A stretch of 64,000 nucleotides of DNA from assembly GCA_023362775.1 (NCBI GenBank), contig JALMGJ010000005.1:41437463-41501462 (forward strand), read 5' to 3'. Source of the DNA: Charina bottae (lineage: Eukaryota; Chordata; Lepidosauria; Squamata; Charinaidae). Both the position numbers and the translations under genes were made by a program. The notes below the pieces were generated by a model that saw only the letters and a program-made list of their open reading frames with translations, was not told the origin of the DNA and ran no database searches. This document shows positions 50,401-62,400 of the stretch, one piece after another. Position 1 is the first letter of the stretch, and the number at the start of each line of letters is the position of its first letter.

Positions 50401-53400
50401 GAGCTAAGCAGAGCAATTGGGGCCTGCTTCTGAGATATTCTGCGTATTTATTTGTAGCCTGAAAAGGACATGTTTCTGCTTTTGTCACACTTCTACCTCA
50501 CATTTAGTCTGAGATGCACTATAACTGTTCCCCCCCCCACACACACACACACATACACACCTACTTCTTTAGGGCACAATAGTGACTTCTTTGGTATTTA
50601 GGTTTGAAGCACCTTAACAGAATTGGAATAGAATACAAAACAACCAAGAGCCAGTTTGGTGTAGTGGTTAAGGCATCAGGCTAGAAACTGGGAGACCGTG
50701 AGTTCTAGGCACAAAGCCAGCTGGGTGACCTTGGGCCAGTCACTCTCTCTCAGCCCTAGGAAGGAGGCAAGGGCAAACCACTCCTGGAAAACCTTGCCAA
50801 GAAAACTGCAGGGACTTGTCCAGGCAGTCTCCGAGAATTGGACACAATTGAACGGATTAAAAAAACAAACAAAAAACAAAAGAAAATGTAATCATAACAC
50901 ATTTAAAAGGCAACATTTTAAAAAACAATGATGACAACAACAAACAAGTCATCTAAAATGCCTGAGAGGGCAAAAAATGTAACCTGGTACTGAAAAGGTA
51001 CTGAAAACACTGGCACTTTTGTGGGAGGTGGATTTGATCATAGCTGAGTAGAACTTAGTACCGAGTAGATTTTAGTACCTTGTCAGGCTGGCACAGGGGA
51101 GGCCCTACAAGCTGTAGCAGAATATCCTCACGCCAGGGCATTCAAAACCCGTACCTTGGATTTTCCTAGTTTAAGAATGAGAAATAGATTAGAACTGCTG
51201 CCACCAGAAGAGAGTCTTGAAACTATGCAAAATTTACAAGTATCATTTGCAGATCTAATATACTCAGTATTTCTAATTTCCTTTTGATATTGCTCCTAAT
51301 AAAGGATAACAAAGCATCTCATCCAGCCGCGGGCTGCAGCTGCCCAGATTTAGACAGCTTTGGATAACAGAGTGCAACCTTTTGAAAGATTTCCACCCTA
51401 GGATTGCCAGCGCTGTGCTTTTTAATATAGCGCATTTCAAATCATGCAGTGATTAAATAAACTAAAGAATATCATGCTGAAAGAGATGCTGGAACAACCC
51501 AAAAGAAAGTTAAGCCAGACATGTGGCTTTTATTACATGAAAGTTTCTTTCCCATTGATCTATAGAGGTAGAATACTGGAGATCTTGGAGTTATTCAAGT
51601 AAATAAAAGATTCCAAGAGTCAGACTATTATATAATAATTTCAGCCATAATATAAACCACAGTGCTGTCTGAATCTACTTTTGTTAAAGGGTGGAGAATC
51701 AGAAAGTGTACATATACATTGCCCCAAACGTGAACAAGACCCACAGCTTACTGTCCTCTTCAACCCTCATAGGATTAGCATGTTTTCTGAAGGCAGTTTT
51801 TCCTACTTAGATTACGAAGTCCCCCATTCCAGAAGATATCAGCAACAGTAGCCAAAGATACCGTCACTCAGTGCATTTCATAGACCCACTGACACATTAC
51901 AAAATTCAGCCTCTGATGCAGGCTTGGCTCTTTCCATTAATTGGTTTCTTAAATGGGTCCAGTCTAGATCTTCTTTGAGGACAGATATTTTTCCCCCTGT
52001 TTTTGAAATATTGCCCTCAAGGTTTTACCAAATTCTATATTTATTACTAGCTCCTAGGACTCCCCTCCCTGCCCTCCTTCTCTGCTGTATTTTCTCTCTA
52101 CGCTGTACATTTTCAGCCTTAGCAAACTCTATGCTAACCACATTAGAGTCACACATCATTAGCTGCCAGATGAAACCACTCAGGCGTTTCTGCAACTTTG
52201 CATTGTGTGATGTTAACATGGATGGATGTCTAAAAGAATTCAGAACTCTCCCTTAATCAAACAAACAGAATTCTATACATTATATAGCTAGAGGTTTCAT
52301 GTGGAAGGGCATACAGTACTTGGGCCAAATCCATTAATAAGACAGATAAGTACTCTGTAAAAGCACTATTCTTGATCTGATACTGCAGTAATTTAGGTTT
52401 TTGTCAATTCTGTATCAAAGATCTTCCCAGTGACAAGGGCTTCAAGTCAAACCCATGTCACATGCTTTTAACAATACAGCTCCAGGTAAGCCCTGACTCC
52501 TGAATTAACAAGGAGAAACTTCTACTTGCATCTTGCAGGCATTAGTTGTCTTAAAGAAGAGAAAAAGAAACTTCTTTGGGGCCTTTACCATTTGGTCTCC
52601 GTTTTCCTGAGGAGCCCCAGTGGTGCCTCACTTGATCCCCAAATCCTTCAGCATGACCGAAAGGATTTAGAAAAGGAACTCTGCCTCCATAAATATTGGA
52701 AAGACAAAATCCAGCCCATTTCCAGACCCTTTTCTCTTTAACCTATTTATCCCAATGAATCTCACTAAGCTGAAGAGGGAAGAAGGTGTGTGGTGAAACA
52801 AAATGTTCTCTGTTGACTTTTTCCCACAAAATGGGATCATTTTTTGGAAAGGTAACTGTGGCAGTTACTGAGAGCCTTGTGGCTCATTAAAATATAACAA
52901 ATTCATTATGGCAGAAGAGAGGCAGGGAGGTAATTAATCCAGTACGCTAGAACTCAGGCTGAGTTACTGGCTTCTTAATAAGGCGTAGCGGTGGAAAAGA
53001 CTAGAAAATATGGAAAGCATATTGGTTCCCACCACTGTTATCTTTATTATAGCCCATTCCTTTCTCTTCTCCAAGAATAGAAGATATTGGGAATGCCTGG
53101 CTGACCAATTGAGGAACTTGCACTAGCAGCAATAGAAGACTTCACTTTGATAGAGAAAACTATTGAGAAGGGCTGCTACCTGAAACCACTCTCTGCTCAC
53201 TCTTGCTTCATTCCTTACTCTCTGTTCCTTCAGGTACAATGGACCCAACCTGGTGCTGAAGTACGACAAGGCACGGGGACAGCTGTTGAATCTTGCAGTG
53301 GATGAACACAGCTCCCCCTACTATGCACTGAGGGATCGCCAGGGCAATGCAATTGGTGTGACAGCTTGTGACATTGATGGAGATGGATGGGAGGAGATTT

Positions 53401-56400
53401 ACTTCCTAAACACCAATAATGCCTTTTCTGGTGTGTGTCAAAGCCATCCATCCCTGACATTTAACTTCCCATTGACAACCAAATTAAGGCATCAAGCATC
53501 TCACATGTCCTAGGCATTTCACTTCATCTTCTGATATCCGCCCAACTTTGATATCCATCCCCTCAAATCCTGCCAATCAGAATCACCTTACCCGCCATAT
53601 TCATCGTCGTTCCAGGGCTGACTACATATTGCATCTCCATCATGTGCTATCCTCGCTCATTCATGCTTTGATACCTCCACCTCATGACCCCATTAAACCG
53701 ATGGCTTCAACTTGCTAGTTCACATTCACTCACTGGTGCCAAAATAGGATTTTGTCATTGCCACTACAAGGTACTATATGCCTCTGGAAATCATCCCATT
53801 GTAGCAGCTTGACCAGGACTGACTAGTTCCCAGCATTTATTCAACTTTCCAAAACAGGCAACGGAGAGCATGGGAGTGATTCTCAGAGGCGGCACATAGT
53901 GATGGGGTTGGGTGAAGACCAGGGGTCTGTTCAGCTATCTTTCCTTCTTGGTTGTGGTGCCGTGTAGGCTGTCCTTTGCATAGCTTACCCTGGGACTTCA
54001 CCTGCTAGCCTTGTACCACTGACTTTAGTTTCCTGACCTTCACTGGCCACCAGGGTGGGATGTTTCAAGCCTGGAGTTAATTTCCCAGCTGAGTGATTTT
54101 GTCGATTCTCTGGCAGCAGCGGGCCTGGCAGACAGTGGGGGGTGGGGGTGTATGGAGAGACTTGGCTGCTGACTCAGGGTTTTGCCACATCTCTAGTTGC
54201 CAGCAGTGACTGCGGCTCTGAGAACTTAGAACTGCAGGGGATGGACAAGTGCCTCTGAGACAATGTTCCTTGAGGTGAATAGGAGAGAAGAAAGATGGTG
54301 AACCTCTGAAACATCTAACCCTCTAGGATTCCGCTGCCATTATCTCTTTCCTTTGGGAAGATGATTGTCTAACTGCTAGGCTGGCACTAGACCCCTTCAC
54401 TGTACGCTTTTGCCAAAGTCACATGTGTAGAGCTAGTTCACGTCTGTGCTCTGCCAGCCCAATCCTAAGGCCTAGCCCTGGCTTAAGGTTTAATAGAAAT
54501 TGCAGTCAGAATAACAGGCCCTTTTCCTTCTCTTGGCTTCAGGTGGGTTTCTGGGAAATGTTGCTTGCCCACTGGCTTTTCTGTTAAGGTTCCATGCTGG
54601 ATTTTGGCTGCTTCTAGATTCTTGCTGAATAGCTTGTGATAACCCTGGAATGACGATCGCCTTTCGTCCCACTCTGCTTCTGTACTTTTGCTCAAAGCCC
54701 CTCTTTGGAGCTCTGTGGCCTTCTCCCTAGAGAAAAACACTGCTGGGTCCCTGCTCCTTCCAGGGTTGGGCTGGGCCCTTCACCTGCTTCATCGACCTGC
54801 TCTTGGTTCTGCTTATCTGTCTTCCTGACACACCTAATTACTGCTTTGCAGCTGCCAAAGACTCCCACTCCTTAAATCAGCCATTCACATTACTCCTGGT
54901 GTCGGGGTCTGGCCATCGATTTTTTCTTTTCCCTTTTCCCTTTATGATGTACATGGCTCCATGCTGCTTTGGCACATTTTTCCTTAACGAGCGTATTCTT
55001 CTGGACCTCCCTTACCAACCCTTAAGCTTTGCTGGGGTTGCTGCATTCACGGCAGTACAGTCCCAGTCGCAGCCCCGCATACTGGCTAGCAGTTAGACAT
55101 TCACTGAGTGAGGGTATTGGAGTGGAGAAGCTGTAAAGGCTGACGATCAGGAACTAGGCGCTCAAAGCAGACAAGGTAAAGAAGGATCCAGTTTGTAGTG
55201 ATAGGGTGGGGTGGGGATTGTTTGATGGCCACATACACAATCTGCATATACAGTGCATATAGATTTCACATCTGCACAGTGCAACTGTGTTGTTTCAGCA
55301 TGGGGTTATGCCAAATCTTTCCACCTCTGAGCACCAGAATCTTAGAGACCTTTCACCTAAGGACACGGTTAAGGTTCCGGAGAAAGCACAGCTCTGCCTG
55401 GTCCCCTATCTTGGACAAGAGAAGGAGCTCACGCGGAGTACGGCCTGGGGCCATAGGATGCTTGATGTCCTCTCTCTCCTCCCCAGGTGTAGCCACCTAC
55501 ACAGATAAACTGTTCAAGTTCCGCAATGGGCACTGGGAGGACATCTTGAGCGACGAGGTGAATCGGGGCGTGGCAAGCCGGTTTGCTGGGCGTTCCGTGG
55601 CATGCGTGGACAGGCTGGTGAGTGCATGGGCAGGATGAGATGGGAGTGCTGGGGCTATCATTTCAGAATCCCTGGTCTCTGGCACATGTGTGGAAGAGGG
55701 CAGTTGGGAACTGAAGAGGCATCATCTGAGCTGCATAAAGAGAGAAAACAGGTTTGGAGAGGCCGTGTTCTCCACCAAGCTCCGCTGTGACCAGGCTCTG
55801 CCCCCTCCCCCACAGCTGTCAGGACTCCCATCAGGGGCTGCAGTGCCAGGCGAGTGCCGTGCTGCTGATAAACACCGCCTGTCTGGGTGATTTATGCCCC
55901 TGTCACCTGCATTTTCTTCTCTCTCTACCTTGCGTGGTTTGTTTTCCAATGATTATTGCTAAATCAGGGTGCCATGGGAGAAAACAAGGGGGCAGATGGT
56001 GGCTGACAGAGGAGCCTGGGGCAAACACGGGCATGTGAAGGCCTGGCATGTTCCTTTTGGAAGCCCCCTAGCAAGGGGAAGAAAGCAACCGTGTCATACT
56101 AGACTGTTTCTGCTTGTGTGCTCAAGGGTCTGGCATGGCTTTTCCATACCAGACTCATCCTTATCACATGTGTGGACCACCCACACAATGTGCCAGACTA
56201 TGGGCTTGGGTACTTTGTGACTCAGTGTGTTTTGGGAACTCAGCCATTTCATTATATAAATCAGATCATTGAGTTACACCACCACCACAGTTCATTTGGG
56301 CATAATATACGAACATAGGGACATAGGAATTGTGTTTTGTTCACCTGGTTTGGGGGGGGGGGTTTGCGTGTTGTGTGAATCTAGCCATTGTGTCCACATG

Positions 56401-59400
56401 TGGGGGATGGATGGGAATGCTTCATTGGAGCTTAGGTTCCCAATGGTTCCACTCACTTCCTTCCTGCAGGGGTCTGGCCGCTATTCCATTTACATAGCTA
56501 ACTATGCCAATGGAAGGGTTGGTCCTCATGCCCTCATTGAGATGGATACAGCTGCCAGTGACCTAGAGCATGGCATCGTGGCACTGAATGATGTGGCTGC
56601 AGATGCTGGAGTCAATAAATTCACAGGTATGAGGGAAGCAGAGGGTTATGTGCTGGCTCAACATATGAGGGTTGAAGAGGGCAGTAAGCAAACCTGAGAA
56701 TATAAACTGGGGAGGCCTTTGATCAGAATGAGCTCCAGGTTTGAAGGACCTCTTACAAAGTGCCTCCCAGGGGCTTTTCCTTTGTTGTGTCTCCCTAAGT
56801 TTTAGAATAAATTTATCTTCTGGTGCCATAGAGTATCATTTATGTTTTTTTCCATGATAGCATTTCCTCTGAACAGAAGCCTACTTTTGTTTTTCCTGCA
56901 ATTCTCCATTGTGGAAAAAATAAAATGGCTTCCAGCAGGAAAGAAATGGGAGTTCCCCATGATGGATACCATTTTGCTTCAGTAGCTTCCATTGGACATT
57001 TCTTAAAACCCTACAATGCCCAGCATAACAGCATATTCTAGCTGGGCTAGAAACCAGGATACTGTGAGTTCTAGTCCCACCTTAGGCATGAAAGCTGGCT
57101 GGGTGACCTTGGGCCAGTCACTCTCTCTCTCAGCCCTAGGAAGGAGCCAATGGCAAACCAGGAGACTGAGAGTTCTAGTCCCGCCTTAGGCATGAAAGCC
57201 AGCTGGGTGACCTTGGACCAGTCACTCTCTCTCAGTCCAACTCACCTCACAGGGTTGTTGTTGTGGGGAAAATAGGAGGAGGAAGGAGTATTAGGTATGT
57301 TCACTGCCTTGAGTTATTTATAAAAATAATAAAGGCGGGATATACTCTGTGTGTGTGTATATATATATATATATAAGTGTATAAATATATAAATGTATAA
57401 ATATATAAAAATCTGGAGGTGACGGACTCGACCGTGGGGGAGCTGGGGGTGGCGACGGCCGACAGGAAGCTCTGGCGTGGGCTGGTCCATGAAGTCACGA
57501 AGAGTCGGAAGCGACTGAACGAATAAACAACAATCAATAAATCAATAAAATATTTGGGGCTTTAGGGCAATGCAATGGTAGTCACCAGCTCAGTTGTGGC
57601 TGCCAGAAACCAGACCTCTGAGTTGTAGAGAAAACTTGCCTCACACTATGTTGGACCAGTCTATGATTCTAGTCCCATCCCTCTTAAGAGGTCTTGGATC
57701 AGCATTTGGTCTCTATGGCACTGAATTCTCGCCAAATAGTTATGCGGGTATTATGGAACTTGATGGTAAAAAGTGACCACCAACCTTACAGTGCATTTCA
57801 GTGTTCATCAATTCATAGGATTAACTGTGGACAGAGATGGGACATAGGAGAATGAATCCACTCTTGGGGATTTTTTGATCTTATATTCTAGCTAGAATTT
57901 ATTCCCAGTGCATCTACCTACTTCACAGGGAGCAGCTGATTGGGGATGCTCTGGAGCTTTCACTCCTCTTGTTCCCAGGGGGTCGGGGCATAGCGGTGGG
58001 TCCCATTCTCAGTGAAGCTGCCTCTGACATATTTTGTGACAATGAGAACGGAGCCAACTTCCTCTTTCAGAACCAGGGTGACGGTACCTTCATAGATGTA
58101 GCACCCAGTACTGGTGAGTATGCAGCCTGGGTGAGGGTGTTTGGGGGACATGTGTTGTTAGATGAAAATGATTAAGTAGCTGCTGGACACTTTAAATCCT
58201 AGTAGAGTTGAGATTTCTTTTTTCCCTATCCCACCCTGCCTGCTCCTGGGAAAGGAGGGGGGTAATAAGTGCACCCAGGCTCAGCCACCAGTTATTTAGC
58301 GTCTGGCTGATGATCACTGGAGTTTAACGAGATGTCAGGCTGGCATCCATCACCGCCGTGCTGCTGCTGACACCTATTCTCTTTAGAAACATTCCTTCCA
58401 TGTCATCAAGGGAATAGGAACACATTGGCTACAAGGAGAGGAGATCGGGCGGGCAGGAGGTGAAATGGCAGATTTCCAGTCCCTCAGTTACCTACTCAAC
58501 TAGCCATACCACACAGCCTGTAGTTCTTTTTGTCCCTGACCCTGCTTTCGCTGGCAGGTTCAACGAGGAGCACTAACTGCCATGAAACCCTCTTCTGTCC
58601 TCCACCACTATGGAGCCTGAATTCCTTGAGCCCCACAACAGCAGAAGATTCAGTTCAGTATAGTACCTGGGAATGTTCATCCTGCTGACTTCCCTGTCAT
58701 CCTCTGTAGGCTTGGATGACCCCTACCAGCATGGTCGTGGAGTGGCACTGGCTGACTTCAATCGTGATGGCAAAGTTGACCTCATCTATGGTAACTGGAA
58801 TGGACCACACCGGCTCTATCTGCAGATTAATGCAGGTGGGCGTACCCGCTTCCGGGTAAGTGCCATCTGGAAAAGGGAAGTCCAGAACCAGCATATGCCT
58901 GCAATGTCCTGGGCTCTGAGCAGAGAAGGGGGATGTGGGGACTCCAGTAATGAAATAATTTAAGAAAGAATGGAGCACATAGATTAGATCCAATCACCAA
59001 AGAGACTGATGTCTCTAACCCCAGTTGGATGACCAGAAATTCCTTATTTTGAAGGATTATCTCACAGCTCAAGAATGTTCCTTATTCCTGCAATGTAGAT
59101 CTGGCAGTATTTTCCTCATCTTGGTTTCTACCCATCAGCAGAAGAACACTCTTTGCATGAAACTATATAGTCTTTTAATATCTCCTGCTGCAACTTTATT
59201 AGCTCCCTACTTTTCAGCCCAGCAACAACGTCTCCAGTTGCCTAAGTCTATTCCTAATCTTTACTTCTTCTTGGTCCTGCTCAAGCCCAAGCCCTGCCCC
59301 ACTAATCCCCGTCCTTCCCCCAGGACATTGCCACACCCAAACTGTCCATGCCATCACCTGTCCGCACCGTCATCGCTGCTGATTTTGACAATGACCAGGA

Positions 59401-62400
59401 ATTGGAGGTCTTCTTCAACAACATCGCGTATCGTGGCTCGTCTGCCAACCGCCTCTTCCGGTGGGTGAGAGCCACATGGCCACCAGAGGCTGGGGCAGTG
59501 GGCTCCCCATCTTGCTTGGCCCTGGGCACTGGAGGAAAGGTTTCCCAGCAGCAGAGTATGGTGGAATCATCACATCTTTAAAGAGCTCTGCCTGCTAACC
59601 AAGAACATGACATGAGAGAGCTGGGAGGGATAATTCTTGAACCATTATAGAGTGCCATCTACTCTCATGTGTCATAATCCACAGGAGGAGTGAAATGGCT
59701 CCACCAGAATGGAAAGGGCCCCGTTCAGTTCCAGCCACTCTTTATACAGCTGATAGTGTTGTGACTATCTCACTACTGATACAGCAGTCTGTTCTGCCTA
59801 GACCACATCCCTGGAGGTTCTGGCTTTCACTAATTAGCACTTATGCACAGTTCCCATTAATTGTAGGCAATCAATGGCTTGTTAAACAGAGTTGCTTACA
59901 TTTCTCTGACTAATAAAGTGATAGCAGCAGCATATGGCAAGTCTAGGGAGTCAGTGCCAAATTTATCATTTTGCAAATGTGCAAGGTCTCTTCTGGAGAA
60001 AAGAACAGTGGCGAAAGCAGACTTAGGCTGTGGATACAGGGTGGTGACACCAGAAATAGGCTTGCAAAATTAAGGCACTCCTCTGGGAGGACAACATTCA
60101 ATGCTACAGTCCTTTTCTTCTGCAGGGTTATCCGCCGAGAACATGCCGACCCAGCTATTGAAGAATTAAATCCTGGTGATGCTGTGGAACCAGAGGGGCG
60201 TGGCACAGGTGAATCATTGTCATGTCTTTTGTGGAGCATGATTATCATGCATCACTTAGCAAGAATAAAAGAGATATAAAAGAGGTTGCTGTAACCTATT
60301 GGCAATGGTTGGGACAGACCTTCTGCCAATGAATTGTGTATGAGTGACCCTCTGTGTGCCAGGAAAATCTAGATATCTAGGTTGCTGGGCAGTGGCAGTT
60401 AGGAAATGTCAGATTATGAGTGTAATGGTTTTATATAATAGTGTATTTATACGATACGTTTGCATGGGATCTGTGTTTTGTAAACACTCAATGAACATAT
60501 GCAAATACTGCAGGTGTTTGAGGGAGAAAGGGAGAGATTGGCAGATCTTGCCACCTGGGTTCTGTGCGGCACCGTAACAAGAGCATAATTATTTGTTTTA
60601 GGCTCAGAGAAAAAACATCCATGTGGTCTGAACCCAAGGCCTATGGGTTGTTCCCATGATTGGTTGCCCCTTAAAGTATATGAAGGAAGGAAAGAGTTGT
60701 GCATGATTCCTGTCAAAGGCAGGAGACTTAATTCCTGAATATCAGTAGCAGAAAGGGCTCTTATTAATAGAGGATTTGGCACTAGGAAGAAAAGGTGCCT
60801 GTGGAGTAAAGAGGCACAGAAAACACCACTGCAGGGAAATTGAATGGGATCAAGGGCAGAGATGAAGTAACTATATTCTGATTTTCTCATGTTGGGCATT
60901 ATATCATTCAATATTGCCGCTAAGTAATGTGGCCCTTTCACAAGAATGATGACCAAAGATACATTTCCTTACCGAGATTATATCATTTTAGGAGGTGTGG
61001 TGGTAGATTTTGATGGTGATGGGAAGCTGGATTTGATTCTTTCACATGGCGAATCCATGGCACAGCCACTCTCAGTCTTCAAAGTCAATGAGGTGGGTTT
61101 AGAAAGGTACCTCTCTTAACGTGTTTAAAATCAAATCTACATGTCAACAAGCATGAAAGTCCTTCCTTGGTTCCATGACCACTTCATCCTTTGGCTGAGT
61201 CTGTCTGTCCATCTCCACAGGGTGCTGGCAACAACTGGCTGCGGGTGATTCCACGTACACGCTTTGGGGCATTTGCTCGTGGTGCTAAAGTGGTGCTGTT
61301 CACACGGCACAGTGGTGCCCATCTGCGCATCATTGATGGAGGGTCTGGGTACTTGTGTGAGATGGAGCCCGTTGCCCATTTCGGCCTGGGTGAGTGAGGA
61401 GGAGGCAGGGCTTGGAATGCAGAGTGTTATGTGGTCCCAGGTCTCTTTTGCCCTAGCCATTCTGCCAACCAGCCCAATAATATACAGTACAGTACAGTAT
61501 GGTAGTCCCTGGGTTAAGAACGCGTTCTGTTCCAAGGTCTGTCCTTAAGTCGAATTTATATGTAAGCTGGAACAGTATTATTGTATAATACTGTATAAGT
61601 ACGTAAAGGTAAAGGTTTTCCCCTGCACAGTCGTGTCCGACTCTAGGGGGCGGTGCTCATCTCCGTTTCTTAGCCGAAGAGCCAGCGCTGTCCGAAGACA
61701 CTTCCGCGGTCATGTGGCCAGCATGACGTGCGCAGAACGCTGTATAAGTAGTATTGTGTAATTAACTCAAACCATTGTGTATTTAACTTGAACCGTTGTG
61801 TATTTAACTTGAATCATTGTGTATTTAATTTGAATTTTTGTATTTAACTCAAATTTTGCTACAATAGGCTCCATTCTTAACTATGGGTCGTCCTTAACCC
61901 AGGGCGTTCTTAACCCGGGGACTACCTGGTACTAATTATTACTTGCTTGTTTCTTCTTGCAAATCAAATTTGAGAGAGAGAAGCCTGGTGCAACCTAACA
62001 CCACCTCTGTATGTGATAGGATCCAAGTACCATGTCTGCGTACGACCCTGAAATTGTTGCAAACATGGGTCAGTGATTAGCAAACTTCAGTTAATATTTC
62101 CCCACTCTGTTCCTCACAGCTTCTTTCATTTTCTGGATTATTTAGAGTTCTGGAAAACAAAAAAGCTTGCATGCTATTTTCTAAATCTTAACTTAGCCTA
62201 AGAAAGGCATTGCCTTAATATGGACTTTGTTTTTTGTTTTCTTTTTAGTTTTTATGGGTCTTCTGTATCTTTCATCCCTCCTAATACTCCCCAAACTTTG
62301 CCAGAAACACTGCAAACTAGATAAAACATCACTTCTGACCTTTCACTAACATATCCTTATCATTCTACTCCTTCAAAACTTTTTAGTTCAGGGCCTCATC

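Larger units (their letters stand above)
45201..53233 (+). other. CRTAC1 intron 2, non-coding content
   Basis: An 8-kb intron with two hAT elements, a SINE, C-homopolymers (47500-47512), a CA-rich run (50542-50565) and MITE-like relics near 45660-45805, 48172-48300 and 49463-49550 (CCTTCCCCAACNTG...CCCTCCA pattern). No additional exon recognised. Confidence 0.55.

Noticed and set aside
55198..55638. 146-codon frame read as a separate gene
   Set aside because: Its second half is CRTAC1 exon 4 in frame; the first half is intron 3 with no conservation signal and precedes a strong acceptor site.
60447..60956. 169-codon minus-strand frame in CRTAC1 intron 9
   Set aside because: No domain, low-complexity composition, intronic and antisense. 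Most simply a chance frame.
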